From: Arcticimaribacter sp965277835
GTDB lineage: Bacteria; Bacteroidota; Bacteroidia; Flavobacteriales; Flavobacteriaceae
Direction of reading: 5' to 3'
NCBI GenBank assembly: GCA_965277835.1
Contig: OZ255841.1
Coordinates: 2,108,001-2,172,000, forward strand
DNA length: 64,000 nucleotides
The notes under the pieces were generated by a model. It did no database searches. It was given only the letters and a program-made list of their open reading frames with translations, and was not told the DNA's origin. Positions within the stretch are counted from its first letter, which is position 1, and the number at the start of each line of letters is the position of its first letter. Positions 42,822-51,995 of the stretch are shown here, in pieces. A program made the position numbers and the translations under genes.

Positions 42822-43205
42822 ATGGCACACGAAACACACAATTTAGCCATTTTCAGGGGGTTATTGAAATTCAAATCGAATGTTCAAAAGATTTGGGGTG
42901 TACTTATTTTCTTATCTATAGTTACGACTGTAGAAGTGGTTTTAGGTATTTTAAAACCAGAAGTACTTATGGAAAGCATATTGAGAATGAAAATTATCAA
43001 TTGGATATTTATAATCTTAACTATAGTAAAAGCATATTATATCGCGTGGGACTTTATGCATATCCGAGATGAAAAGAAGGGTTTAAAAAATTCAATTGTT
43101 TTACCTTTAGTCTTGTTTATCCCATATCTAATGTTTATTCTTATACTAGAAGCAGATTATATTTATGAGGTAATGCGAACAGGCTTTGTAGCTTGGAATT
43201 TTTAA
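42822..43205 (+). CDS. Cytochrome c oxidase subunit IV-family protein
   Basis: A 127-residue membrane protein with three predicted transmembrane segments, of the prokaryotic cytochrome c oxidase subunit IV family (KIWGVLIFLSIVTTVEVVLGI, then INWIFIILTIVKAYYIAWDFMHI, a very typical segment, and a third helix LVLFIPYLMFILILEADYIYE). It is an accessory, non-catalytic subunit. Context between subunit III and Sco-type genes supports the assignment. Confidence 0.9.
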   Translation: MAHETHNLAIFRGLLKFKSNVQKIWGVLIFLSIVTTVEVVLGILKPEVLMESILRMKIINWIFIILTIVKAYYIAWDFMHIRDEKKGLKNSIVLPLVLFIPYLMFILILEADYIYEVMRTGFVAWNF

Positions 43206-43215
43206 ATAAAAACAA

Positions 43216-43881
43216 ATGAAAAGTGCTATGCTAAAAAAGTATTTAGTGCTAGGTATACTTTTCGTTTTTCCAATAGTTATATACTTATTTTTCGCGTCAG
43301 GAGTTAACAATTTCGCAAAACTACCTGTTCTTACAGAAGAAGTTAAAGAAATAAATAATTGGACAACACTTCGCAATAACTCTATTGAGTTAACCAATAG
43401 AATAACAATTTTAGGTTTTTGGGGGAGTGATATTGAGTTAAAAAAAGCAGATGCATTTAATTTAAACCAAAAAATTTATAAACGATTTTATGAATTTGAA
43501 GACCTTCAATTTGTTATTGCAGTTGAAAACGGTTACGAAGAGGAGGTTAAATTTCTTTTAAAAGAACTAAAAGAAGGTGTTGGCATTGATACTGTTAAAT
43601 GGAATTTTATTTTCGGTACACCTTCTGAGATTCAATCGTTATTTCAAAGTTTGAAGTCAGATGTTGCTTTGTCAGATAAGCAAAGTACTTCTACTGTTTT
43701 TATTATAGATAGGGCAAGAAAACTACGAGGAAGAGATGATGACGAAGATGTTGGGACTTTATTTGGTTATAACGCATCGTCTGTCGCAGAGCTGAATAAC
43801 AAAATGGTAGATGACGTAAAAGTCATTTTGGCAGAGTACCGACTGGCACTTAAAAAGAATAACTCCAATAGGGTTAAGTAA
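43216..43881 (+). CDS. Membrane-anchored thioredoxin-fold-like protein without active cysteines
   Basis: A 221-residue protein with an N-terminal membrane anchor (about residues 8-27) and a periplasmic domain. I do not recognise a named family. The stretch ITILGFWGSDIELKKADAFNLNQKIY (about 64-88) sits where Sco and thioredoxin proteins have the strand and CxxxC loop, but no cysteine is present anywhere in the protein. The downstream neighbour (34 nt away) is a canonical Sco, so this looks like a degenerate Sco-like partner that has lost metal binding. An in-frame ATG at 43228 is an alternative start. Role in oxidase assembly is inferred only from context. Confidence 0.7.
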   Translation: MKSAMLKKYLVLGILFVFPIVIYLFFASGVNNFAKLPVLTEEVKEINNWTTLRNNSIELTNRITILGFWGSDIELKKADAFNLNQKIYKRFYEFEDLQFVIAVENGYEEEVKFLLKELKEGVGIDTVKWNFIFGTPSEIQSLFQSLKSDVALSDKQSTSTVFIIDRARKLRGRDDDEDVGTLFGYNASSVAELNNKMVDDVKVILAEYRLALKKNNSNRVK

Positions 43882-43914
43882 TTCTACATTAGTTAAAGTA
43901 TAATAGGTGTTTTT

Positions 43915-44619
43915 ATGAAAAAAGGATATTATTTTGGGTTAATTAGTGTAATTATAATTTTTGGAATTATAGTTATTCCTAAGATAATTAATCAGCTATC
44001 GAGCGGATCGACAGTAGATAGTAATCGTTCAATAAAACCTGGTTTTAAATCTTTGAGTTATATAAAGATTAATGGTAGTTCAAGAAAAGTTCCTGAGTTT
44101 ATTTTTCTAAATCAAGACAGTTTATATATCTCTAACGAAGATTATTTAGGCAAAGTTTATGTAGTAGAGTTTTTTTTTACGCGTTGTCCTTCAATTTGCC
44201 CAATTATGAATAAGAACATGAAAACCTTGTACGATGCTTTCGAAACTAATGATAATTTCGGAATAGCTTCTTTTACTATTGACCCCGATCATGACACGCC
44301 TTCAGTTTTAAAACAATATGCAGAAGGCTATGTTGAAGGATCAAATTCGTGGAATTTTTTGACAGGGCAAAAATCTGATATATATAAATTGGCAAATCAA
44401 GGGTTTAATATTTTTGCTGAAATTAACCCTGCAGTAGCAGGAGGATTTGAGCATCAGGGTTATTTTGCATTGATAGACAAGAAAGGATATATTAGGTCTA
44501 GGCAAGACGCATATGGAAACCCATTGATATATTATTATGGACTAGATCAAGAAGATGTGGAAGAGCAAGGTGTAGAAATGCTTCTTACAGATATAGAACT
44601 ATTACTTAATGAAAATTAA
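43915..44619 (+). CDS. SCO1/SenC-family copper chaperone
   Basis: A 234-residue membrane-anchored (about residues 5-22) periplasmic thioredoxin-fold protein that inserts copper into the CuA site of oxidase subunit II. The copper-binding cysteines are C91 and C95 (FFFTRCPSICPIMNK) and the distal ligand is H180 (GGFEHQGYFALID); DPDHDTPSVLKQYAEGY is another family block. It sits in the oxidase cluster between a cysteine-less relative and a DUF420 gene. Assignment is secure at family level. Confidence 0.93.
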   Translation: MKKGYYFGLISVIIIFGIIVIPKIINQLSSGSTVDSNRSIKPGFKSLSYIKINGSSRKVPEFIFLNQDSLYISNEDYLGKVYVVEFFFTRCPSICPIMNKNMKTLYDAFETNDNFGIASFTIDPDHDTPSVLKQYAEGYVEGSNSWNFLTGQKSDIYKLANQGFNIFAEINPAVAGGFEHQGYFALIDKKGYIRSRQDAYGNPLIYYYGLDQEDVEEQGVEMLLTDIELLLNEN

Positions 44620-44623
44620 TTGT

Positions 44624-45151
44624 ATGAATAAAAACAAACCTTCTCTTAAATATAAGAAATGGATTATAATAATATCAATAGTTATACCTTTAGTTGTAGC
44701 CTTATTATTTCGGGTCCGCTTAGATAATATTCAAGAATTATATTTTTTACCGCCAATTTATGCCGCAATAAACGGATATACTGCAATAATCCTTATGATT
44801 GCTTTTTGGGCAATTAAAAATAAAAGAATATCGCTTCACAAACAATTGATGAAAGTAGCAATAGGGCTTTCTCTTGCGTTTCTGGTAATGTATGTGGCGT
44901 ATCATTTAACATCAGAGCCTACACGTTTTGGGGGCGAAGGATTAATAAAATCTGTTTATTATTTTATTTTAATCTCGCATATTTTACTTTCGATTGCAGT
45001 TGTTCCTTTAGTATTAATTTCTTTTGTACGGGGTATTTCAGAACAGTTTAAGCAGCATCGAAAAATTGCACGAGTTACACTACCCATTTGGTTATATGTT
45101 ACAATTACAGGAGTGATTGTTTATTTTATGATTATGCCATATTATTCATAA
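44624..45151 (+). CDS. DUF420 family membrane protein
   Basis: A 175-residue integral membrane protein with about five transmembrane segments, of the DUF420 family. The start MNKNKPSLKYKKW at 44624 is preferred over the ATG at 44609, which overlaps the sco stop region. Conserved polar membrane residues include the YAAINGYTAIILMIAF helix, HKQLMKVA and MYVAYHLTSEPTRFGG, with His residues that could bind a cofactor. Members in other phyla (from memory, CtaM) have been linked to maturation of heme A-type oxidases; here the cluster context agrees. Confidence 0.85.
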   Translation: MNKNKPSLKYKKWIIIISIVIPLVVALLFRVRLDNIQELYFLPPIYAAINGYTAIILMIAFWAIKNKRISLHKQLMKVAIGLSLAFLVMYVAYHLTSEPTRFGGEGLIKSVYYFILISHILLSIAVVPLVLISFVRGISEQFKQHRKIARVTLPIWLYVTITGVIVYFMIMPYYS

Positions 45152-45165
45152 ATCAAACGTTTTAT

Positions 45166-45378
45166 ATGACAAGAATTTTGTATCTTTTTTTTATTCTATT
45201 TTTGATAAGCCCTTTTGATTTAGAGGCACAATGCTCTATGTGTAGAGCTGTATTGGAGTCAGAAGAAGGGCAACAAACAGCTAAAGGAATTAACAACGGA
45301 ATTGTTTATTTAATGGCTATACCATATATTTTAGTAGGCGTTGTAAGCTATGCTATTTTTAGGATATTAAAAAAATAA
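45166..45378 (+). CDS. 70-residue membrane protein with CxxC motif
   Basis: A 70-residue protein beginning at the ATG 45166; a longer frame starting at 45088 lies inside the DUF420 gene and is less likely. A signal peptide or first helix (MTRILYLFFILFLISPFDLEAQ) is followed immediately by CSMC, then a hydrophilic stretch (RAVLESEEGQQTAKGINNG) and a C-terminal transmembrane helix. The two cysteines would face the periplasm. Not a named family to me; position at the end of the oxidase cluster suggests a small assembly or redox factor. Confidence 0.7.
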   Translation: MTRILYLFFILFLISPFDLEAQCSMCRAVLESEEGQQTAKGINNGIVYLMAIPYILVGVVSYAIFRILKK

Positions 45379-45474
45379 AATTTTCGTGTAACAAATGTGT
45401 AACAATTATTGTGTTTAATCGTCTTATTGATATATCAGTGAAAATTTTGTTAAAAAGTATATTTATTTAATCGT

Positions 45475-46176
45475 ATGATAAAAATTGAAAACCTTCATAA
45501 ATCTTATAAAATGGGTAGCTCCTCGCTTCATGTCCTAAAAGGGATAGATTTTAATGTGGAGCAAGGCGAGTTAGTTGCCATTATGGGATCTTCGGGTTCT
45601 GGAAAATCTACACTCCTCAATATTCTTGGAATGTTAGACCTTCTTGATGAGGGTTCATATACCTTGGATAATGTTCTAATTAAAGATTTAGATGAAACCA
45701 AAGCAGCAAAATATCGAAACAAGTTTTTGGGTTTTGTTTTCCAATCATTTAATCTTATAAATTACAAAACGGCGGCAGAGAATGTTTCTTTACCGTTATA
45801 TTATCAAGGTGTAAACCGAAAAGAGAGACAGGATTTAGCAATGGAATATTTAGATAGAGTTGGGTTAGCTGATTGGGCTACACATTTGCCAAGCGAGTTA
45901 TCGGGAGGACAAAAACAGCGTGTAGCAATTGCTAGAGCTATGGCATCTCGACCTAAGGTATTGTTAGCAGATGAGCCTACAGGTGCTTTAGACACTACTA
46001 CTTCATATGAGGTAATGGATTTAATTCAAAAAATAAATGAAGAAGGAAACACTATTCTGATAGTAACACACGAACCTGATATAGCAAATATGTGTAAAAG
46101 AGTTGTGAAACTAAAAGATGGAGTTATTGTAGAAGATAAAAAAGTAAAACAAGTTTTAGCTGCTGAGTATGTTTAA
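45475..46176 (+). CDS. ABC transporter ATP-binding protein (MacB/LolD type)
   Basis: A 233-residue ATPase. Walker A GSSGSGKS at 38-45, Q-loop in FVFQSFNLI near 90, signature LSGGQ at 142-146, Walker B VLLADEP at 162-168 and the switch His in VTHEPDI. It closely resembles the ATPases that power mechanotransmission-type exporters (MacB, LolD). Its 3' end overlaps the first permease by 8 nt. A TATATTTA box (45458-45465, 7 of 8 to the -7 consensus) lies just before the start. It is the first gene of a five-gene operon encoding a complete MacAB-TolC-like system. Confidence 0.94.
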   Translation: MIKIENLHKSYKMGSSSLHVLKGIDFNVEQGELVAIMGSSGSGKSTLLNILGMLDLLDEGSYTLDNVLIKDLDETKAAKYRNKFLGFVFQSFNLINYKTAAENVSLPLYYQGVNRKERQDLAMEYLDRVGLADWATHLPSELSGGQKQRVAIARAMASRPKVLLADEPTGALDTTTSYEVMDLIQKINEEGNTILIVTHEPDIANMCKRVVKLKDGVIVEDKKVKQVLAAEYV

Positions 46177-47398
46177 TAGAGATCGCTGGCAAGAAATATT
46201 TCAAACAATAAAAAAGAATAAACTCCGTACGTTCCTTTCGGGGTTTACTGTGGCTTTGGGTATTTTTATTTTTATTATTCTTTTTGGTTTTGGGAATGGT
46301 CTAAAGAATACGTTTAATGAGTTTTTTGTAGATGATGCAACAAACATTATATACATATTCCCTGGTAGAACATCAAAGCCATATAATGGGTTTAAGTCAA
46401 ACAGGCAGATTGAGTTTGAAAACGAAGATGTTGAAGATGTAAAAGAACTATTCCCATTTTTCTTAGAATATATTACTCCTAGAATTTCTAGAAGAGTTAC
46501 AGTAAAATATAAAAACGAGTTTAATAGTTACCTTACTCGTGCAGTAGCACCTCCACATCAGTTTTGCGAAAAAACAATTATGATGAAAGGGCGTTATCTC
46601 AATCAAGCAGATATGGATTTAAAAACCAAAAACGCTGTTATAGGTCGCTTGGTTGCTATAGATTTATTTAAACAAGAAGACCCAATAGGAAAGTATATTG
46701 ACGTGGGTAATAGTGTATTTAAAGTCATTGGTGTTTTTCAAGATGACGGAGGTGATCGTGAAGAGCGGTATATCTATATTCCTTATACAACAAGACAACT
46801 GCTTGAAAAAAGTAATGACAAGATAGATTTTATGATTGTAGGGTTTAAGCCCCAATTAGGTCATGCGGGTTCTTTGACTTTTGAAAAGATGTTAAATGAT
46901 TTTATTAGAAAAAAGAAATCAATAGCACCTGATGATAATAACGCGCTTTTTATTCGGAATGTAGCTGATCGTTTACAACAGAACCAACAGTTTGCCACTG
47001 TACTTCAGTTAATAGTTGCCTTTGTAGGTTTTGGAACTTTAATTGCCGGAATTATTGGAATTTCGAATATTATGGTTTTTGTTGTAAAAGAGCGTACAAA
47101 AGAGTTGGGTATTAGAAAAGCATTAGGAGCTACTCCAAAATCTGTAATTAGAATGATACTTCAAGAATCTGTGTTTATAACAACAATTTCGGGATATGTG
47201 GGTCTTTTTATCGGAATTGCTATACTTAATAATATTGGAGTTACTCTTGAAGAGTATTTTATAAAGAATCCTTATATAGATATATCAACCGCAATTTTTG
47301 CGACCTTAATACTTATCCTCTTCGGAGGCATTGCAGGATATATACCTGCAAAACGAGCAGCACGTATAAAACCAATAATAGCACTTAGAGATGAATAG
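46169..47398 (+). CDS. ABC transporter permease, MacB-type (copy 1)
   Basis: A 409-residue permease with the MacB layout: first transmembrane helix after the cytoplasmic KKNKLRTFLSGFTVALGIFIFII segment, a large periplasmic domain (about 45-270), and three C-terminal helices with the FtsX-type block MVFVVKERTKELGIRKALGATPKSVI. Four transmembrane helices in all. In E. coli MacB the ATPase is fused to the permease; here it is a separate chain and two different permeases are encoded side by side, suggesting a heterodimer. Overlaps the ATPase by 8 nt and copy 2 by 8 nt. Confidence 0.92.
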   Translation: MFNRDRWQEIFQTIKKNKLRTFLSGFTVALGIFIFIILFGFGNGLKNTFNEFFVDDATNIIYIFPGRTSKPYNGFKSNRQIEFENEDVEDVKELFPFFLEYITPRISRRVTVKYKNEFNSYLTRAVAPPHQFCEKTIMMKGRYLNQADMDLKTKNAVIGRLVAIDLFKQEDPIGKYIDVGNSVFKVIGVFQDDGGDREERYIYIPYTTRQLLEKSNDKIDFMIVGFKPQLGHAGSLTFEKMLNDFIRKKKSIAPDDNNALFIRNVADRLQQNQQFATVLQLIVAFVGFGTLIAGIIGISNIMVFVVKERTKELGIRKALGATPKSVIRMILQESVFITTISGYVGLFIGIAILNNIGVTLEEYFIKNPYIDISTAIFATLILILFGGIAGYIPAKRAARIKPIIALRDE

Positions 47399-48668
47399 CA
47401 TTAAAATTATTTTCGACCGCGACACCTGGCAAGAGATTTTTGGATCTATCCAAAAAAATAAAGTACGTACTATAATTACTGTAGTAGGCGTTTTATGGGG
47501 TATTTTTATTTATATTACGTTATCTGGAGCAGCTAAAGGCTTAGATAATGGATTTGAACGTGATTTTGAAAACATCGCAAGAAACTCCATGTTTGTATGG
47601 GCACAGAGTACTAGTATCCCTTACGAAGGTTTTAAAACAGGAAGGTTTCCGCAACTTAAAATTCAAGATGTACAGACATTAAAGAATGTTATTCCTGAAA
47701 TTCAATTCATAGCTCCTAGAAATGCTAAAGGTGTTTTTGGAGATGACGTAGGGTCTCAAATAGTTAAAGGTAATAAATCAGGAGTGTATGCTATTTATGG
47801 AGATTTCCCTGAATATACAGAAATTGCCGTAAAGAAAATATACGATGGCGGACGTTTTTTGAACCAAGCAGATATTGATAATGATAGAAAAGTATGTGTT
47901 ATAGGTGAACGAACTCAAAAAGAATTATTTGAAGACGATGAAGAGCCAGTAGGGCAATTTGTTCGAATTGACGGAATATTTTTTCAAGTAATAGGAGTTC
48001 ATAAATATGTAGAAGGCGGAGGATTTGAAAGCGATGGAGATATCTTTATACCTTTTTCTACGTATAAAAAATTATATAACTCAGGAGACAATGTAGATTG
48101 GTTTACTATTGCTGCTTATGATGATGTAGATGTTGTTGCAGTTGAAGAACAAGTAAAGCAAACTTTGAAACGAATTCATCATGTTTCTCCAAAAGATGAA
48201 CGTGCATTTGGGTCGTTTAACCTCGGAGAAGTTTTTGGTAGAATTATGGGCTTTTCAAAAGGGATGTCTTTTTTATCTCTTATTGTAGGAATAGCCACAA
48301 TTATTGCGGGTGTTATCGGAATTGGAAATATTCTTTTAATATCAGTTAAAGAAAGAACAAAAGAACTGGGAATACGTCGAGCCCTAGGTGCTACACCAGG
48401 GGAAGTTCGAATACAAATTATTTTAGAATCTGTATTCCTAACTATTATTGCTGGAATTTTTGGAATTATGCTTGGCGCATTTGTTTTGTCAGGAATCAAT
48501 TCGGCAACAGCGGACTTAACAGATTTCCCTTATACTAACCCAACTGTTCCCATATCATTTGTGTTAGGCTCACTTGCAATTATGGTTACCCTAGGAACTC
48601 TTATAGGATTAATCCCTGCACAACGAGCAGTTAGTATAAGACCAATAGAAGCCCTTAGAGAAGAATAA
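47391..48668 (+). CDS. ABC transporter permease, MacB-type (copy 2)
   Basis: A 425-residue paralogue of the preceding permease with the same topology: N-terminal GSIQKNKVRTIITVVGVLWGIFI helix, a periplasmic domain of about 230 residues, and the FtsX-type LLISVKERTKELGIRRALGATPGEVR block before two C-terminal helices. The two permeases share the start pattern FDRDTWQEIFGSIQKNK/FNRDRWQEIFQTIKKNK and probably arose by tandem duplication. Overlap of 8 nt with copy 1 and a 43-nt gap before the adaptor gene. Substrate unknown; macrolides, peptides and lipids are all possible for the family. Confidence 0.92.
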   Translation: MNSIKIIFDRDTWQEIFGSIQKNKVRTIITVVGVLWGIFIYITLSGAAKGLDNGFERDFENIARNSMFVWAQSTSIPYEGFKTGRFPQLKIQDVQTLKNVIPEIQFIAPRNAKGVFGDDVGSQIVKGNKSGVYAIYGDFPEYTEIAVKKIYDGGRFLNQADIDNDRKVCVIGERTQKELFEDDEEPVGQFVRIDGIFFQVIGVHKYVEGGGFESDGDIFIPFSTYKKLYNSGDNVDWFTIAAYDDVDVVAVEEQVKQTLKRIHHVSPKDERAFGSFNLGEVFGRIMGFSKGMSFLSLIVGIATIIAGVIGIGNILLISVKERTKELGIRRALGATPGEVRIQIILESVFLTIIAGIFGIMLGAFVLSGINSATADLTDFPYTNPTVPISFVLGSLAIMVTLGTLIGLIPAQRAVSIRPIEALREE

Positions 48669-48711
48669 TAACTAAACAATAAAACAATAAATAATTAATT
48701 AATAATAGATC

Positions 48712-49839
48712 ATGAAGAAAATACTAAAGTATATATTAATAATAGGAATCTTAGCTGGAGTTCTTTTTGCGACTGCTTTTTTCATTAAATCAAACAATAC
48801 CGAGTCAGTTGTTTATGAAACTCAGAATCCATTAATTACTTCAATTGAATTAAAATCTGTAGCAACAGGGAAAGTAATACCAGAAGACGAAGTAGAAATT
48901 AAACCTCAAATATCTGGGATTATTGAAAACCTTTATGTTGAAGAAGGTGATAATGTTAAAACAGGAGATTTACTAGCTAAAATTAAAGTAGTCCCTAATG
49001 AACAAGCATTGAACAGTGCAAAAGGGAGAGTAGAAAGTTTAAAAATAGTTTTAGATAATGCTCAAATAGAGTATGACAGAAATAAAGACCTTTTTGAAAA
49101 AGAAATTATTTCGCAACGAGAATTTCAAAATTCTGAATTGACTTATAATAGAGCAAAACAAGACCTAACTAATGCTGAGACTGATTTGCAAATAATTAAA
49201 CTAGGTTCCACAGGAGGTTATGCATCTGCGAACACAAATATTCGTGCAACAGTTCCAGGGACTGTTCTTGAGATGCCAATTAAAGAAGGGGATCAAGTAG
49301 TAGAAAGCAACACATTTAATAGTGGTACTACTATTGCCGTAATAGCAGATTTGAGCAAAATGATTTTTGAAGGGAAAGTAGATGAAGCTGAAGTAGGGAA
49401 ATTAGAAATTGGAATGCCGCTTTCAGTTAATTTGGGAGCTATTCAAGATAAAGAATATGAAGCTAGATTAAAGTTTATTGCGCCTAAAGGGAATGAAGAA
49501 CAAGGCGCAGTTCAATTTAAAATAGAAGGCGATGTATATCTAGATGATAGTTTCTTTGTCCGTGCAGGATATAGTGCTAATGCATCTTTAGTTTTAGAAA
49601 GAAAAGATAGTATTCTTGCAATTCCTGAAGCATTACTACAATTTGACAAGAAAACAGAGCAACCCTATGTAGAGATTCAGATTAAAGAACAAGAATTTGA
49701 ACGTAGAGATATTGAAACAGGAATTTCCGATGGTATAAACGTTGAAATCATCTCTGGAGTAACAATCGAAGATAACATCAAAGTATGGAACAAAACCGAA
49801 GAGGAAAAGAAAGGTGCTGACGAATCTTCAAACAATTAA
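48712..49839 (+). CDS. Periplasmic adaptor subunit (MacA/HlyD type)
   Basis: A 375-residue membrane-fusion protein that connects the MacB-type permeases to the outer membrane channel. N-terminal membrane anchor (about residues 4-25), lipoyl/barrel-sandwich halves (VEIKPQISGIIENLYVEEGDNVKTGDLLAKIK and the later GTVLEMPIKEGDQVVESNTF), and a coiled-coil hairpin in between (about 95-165). The C-terminus is hydrophilic and ends in a poly-acid/Lys tail. Followed by the TolC gene 19 nt downstream, so the operon encodes all parts of an exporter. Confidence 0.92.
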   Translation: MKKILKYILIIGILAGVLFATAFFIKSNNTESVVYETQNPLITSIELKSVATGKVIPEDEVEIKPQISGIIENLYVEEGDNVKTGDLLAKIKVVPNEQALNSAKGRVESLKIVLDNAQIEYDRNKDLFEKEIISQREFQNSELTYNRAKQDLTNAETDLQIIKLGSTGGYASANTNIRATVPGTVLEMPIKEGDQVVESNTFNSGTTIAVIADLSKMIFEGKVDEAEVGKLEIGMPLSVNLGAIQDKEYEARLKFIAPKGNEEQGAVQFKIEGDVYLDDSFFVRAGYSANASLVLERKDSILAIPEALLQFDKKTEQPYVEIQIKEQEFERRDIETGISDGINVEIISGVTIEDNIKVWNKTEEEKKGADESSNN

Positions 49840-49858
49840 TAGCATAAGCTTATATATT

Positions 49859-51283
49859 ATGAGACAAACTATACTTAAATACATTTCATTACTTTCAGCG
49901 ATTTGCGTTTCGTTTTTTGCACAAGGTCAAACTCTTTCTTTACAAGAATGTGTTGATTTAGCTTTGGAACGAAGTATTTCGATTAAACAATCAGAACTTG
50001 ATGTTGAAAGCGCTGAATTGGATGCGAAAGATGCTTTTGGAAATTTTCTACCAACTATTAATGGACAAACCAGCCATTCTTGGAATGTTGGATTAAACCA
50101 AAATATCACAACAGGTTTATTAGAGAATCAGACAACACAGTTTTCTTCTTTAGGCCTAAATGTAGGCGCTACTATTTATAACGGGTTGCGAAACATGAAG
50201 CGGGTGCACAGAGCAAATCTTGCAATTATAGCACGCCAATATCAATTGGCAAACATGTCCGAGAATACTTCTCTTCTTGTTGTAAACGCCTATTTACAAA
50301 TAATGTTTAACCGCGAATTTTTATCGGTTCAACAAGGACAATTAGATCTCTCGCTTAAAGAAATAGAACGAACAAGGGCTCTAATTAGCTCGGGTGTTAT
50401 AGCTTCGCGCGATGTTTTTGAACTTGAGGCCAATATAGCTTCTCTTGAGCAAGCTGTTGTTTTAGCCGAAAATAATTTGAGATTATCTAAAATTAATTTA
50501 GCACAGCTATTATTAATTACAGACTATGAAAATTTTGATATTTCATCAGAAAATTTCGATGCCCCTTTTCCTCAAATTTTAAACGAAAAGCCTAAAGATA
50601 TTTTTGAAAAAGCACTTACTCACAGAAATGATATTAAGTTGTCATTATCGAATATGGAGGTTTCTAAAGCGGACATTGAAATTGCTAAAACATCACTTCA
50701 ACCAACTTTATCTGCTTTTTATGGATATAGTACACGAATTTCTTATAGTGATCAATTAGTGGGTACAGGTGAGTTTGAGAATAGAGAAGTTGGTTTTGTA
50801 CAAGGAACAAATCAAGTTGTAAACGCTAGAGTAGAGAAAAGAGCAATAACAGGACCTATTTCGTTTGCTAATCAATTTGGAATGAATGATGGGCATAATT
50901 TTGGAGTTCGATTGAATATTCCAATTTTAAATGGATTTTTTGCAAGGAATAACATAGAGCGAAGTGAGGTAAACTTAAAGCGCACGGAAAATCAATATGA
51001 ACAACAAAAATTAGATTTAGAAGCAACAATTAACCAAGCGTTTAATGATGCAAAAGGAGCGTATACGCTTTATGAGGCTAATAAGAAAACACTTAATGCA
51101 AGAACTAAAGCCTATGAAGATGCTACTAAAAGATTTGAAGTCGGAGTTATAAATTCATTTGAGTATATACAAGCCAAACAACGCTATGAATCTGCAGTTT
51201 CTGATGAAATTCGGGCAAAGTTTGATTATATCTTTAAATTGAAAATCTTAGAATTTTACTTTGGATTAGAGCTAGACATTTAA
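49859..51283 (+). CDS. TolC-family outer membrane efflux protein
   Basis: A 474-residue outer membrane channel. The ATG at 49859 follows the adaptor gene and yields a signal peptide MRQTILKYISLLSAICVSFFAQGQ; a start upstream at 49814 would lie inside the adaptor gene and spoil it. Two internally repeated outer-membrane-efflux halves are visible: helices with LSLQECVDLALERSISIKQSELD near the N-terminus and a similar ERSEVNLKRTENQYEQQKLDLEATI near the C-terminus. Typical length for the family. It completes the MacAB-TolC-like operon. Confidence 0.94.
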   Translation: MRQTILKYISLLSAICVSFFAQGQTLSLQECVDLALERSISIKQSELDVESAELDAKDAFGNFLPTINGQTSHSWNVGLNQNITTGLLENQTTQFSSLGLNVGATIYNGLRNMKRVHRANLAIIARQYQLANMSENTSLLVVNAYLQIMFNREFLSVQQGQLDLSLKEIERTRALISSGVIASRDVFELEANIASLEQAVVLAENNLRLSKINLAQLLLITDYENFDISSENFDAPFPQILNEKPKDIFEKALTHRNDIKLSLSNMEVSKADIEIAKTSLQPTLSAFYGYSTRISYSDQLVGTGEFENREVGFVQGTNQVVNARVEKRAITGPISFANQFGMNDGHNFGVRLNIPILNGFFARNNIERSEVNLKRTENQYEQQKLDLEATINQAFNDAKGAYTLYEANKKTLNARTKAYEDATKRFEVGVINSFEYIQAKQRYESAVSDEIRAKFDYIFKLKILEFYFGLELDI

Positions 51284-51311
51284 AAATAGTTGACATTTTT
51301 TAGTTTAGTAT

Positions 51312-51995
51312 ATGTCATATTTGTTACATATTGAAACTGCAACGACTAATTGCTCAGTAGCACTATCACATAACGGTAATTTACTCCATTGTATTGAGAA
51401 CAATGCTATAGATTTTAGGCATAGCGATTATCTGCACCTTTTTATAGAAGAGCTCTTAAGTGAAGTACAAATTAATTACAGCCAATTAGATGGCGTGGTT
51501 GTGAGTATGGGACCAGGGTCTTATACGGGTTTGCGTATAGGTATGTCAACAGCTAAAGGATTGTGTTATGCACAAGATATACCTTTACTGGCTATTAATA
51601 GTTTAAGGATTTTAGCTGAAGCATACGAGCCTAAGAATAATCAAATATTAATACCTCTTTTTGATGCGCGGAGGATGGAAGTATATTCATTGATTTTAAA
51701 TGCGCAAAAACAAATTATTAGAGATACTGATGCTGAAGTTATTTCAGAGAACTCTTTTCAAGAATATAAAGCACAAGGTCAATTAGTGTTTTTTGGAAGC
51801 GGTGCAGCAAAATGCAAAGAGCTACTTCAAGAAGAAGATAACACGCTTTTTATAGATGACTTAGAAGTACCTTCGGCTAGAAATATGATAAAGATTGGGC
51901 AAGCAAAATTTGTAGCTAAAGAATTTCAAGACATTGCGTATTTCGATTCTTTTTACCTTAAGAAGTTCTATACTAATGCTCCGAGTAAGCCTTAG
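51312..51995 (+). CDS. tsaB: tRNA threonylcarbamoyladenosine biosynthesis protein TsaB
   Basis: A 227-residue ASKHA-fold partner of TsaD needed for the universal t6A37 modification of tRNAs reading ANN codons. Family blocks: ILHIETATTNCSVALS at the N-terminus (YLLHIETATTN), the strand-loop VVSMGPGSYTGLRIGMSTAKGLCYA, and FDARRMEVYS in the middle. It lacks the metal-binding histidines of TsaD, as expected for TsaB. Its last 23 nt overlap the convergent DUF255 gene. Confidence 0.95.
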   Translation: MSYLLHIETATTNCSVALSHNGNLLHCIENNAIDFRHSDYLHLFIEELLSEVQINYSQLDGVVVSMGPGSYTGLRIGMSTAKGLCYAQDIPLLAINSLRILAEAYEPKNNQILIPLFDARRMEVYSLILNAQKQIIRDTDAEVISENSFQEYKAQGQLVFFGSGAAKCKELLQEEDNTLFIDDLEVPSARNMIKIGQAKFVAKEFQDIAYFDSFYLKKFYTNAPSKP

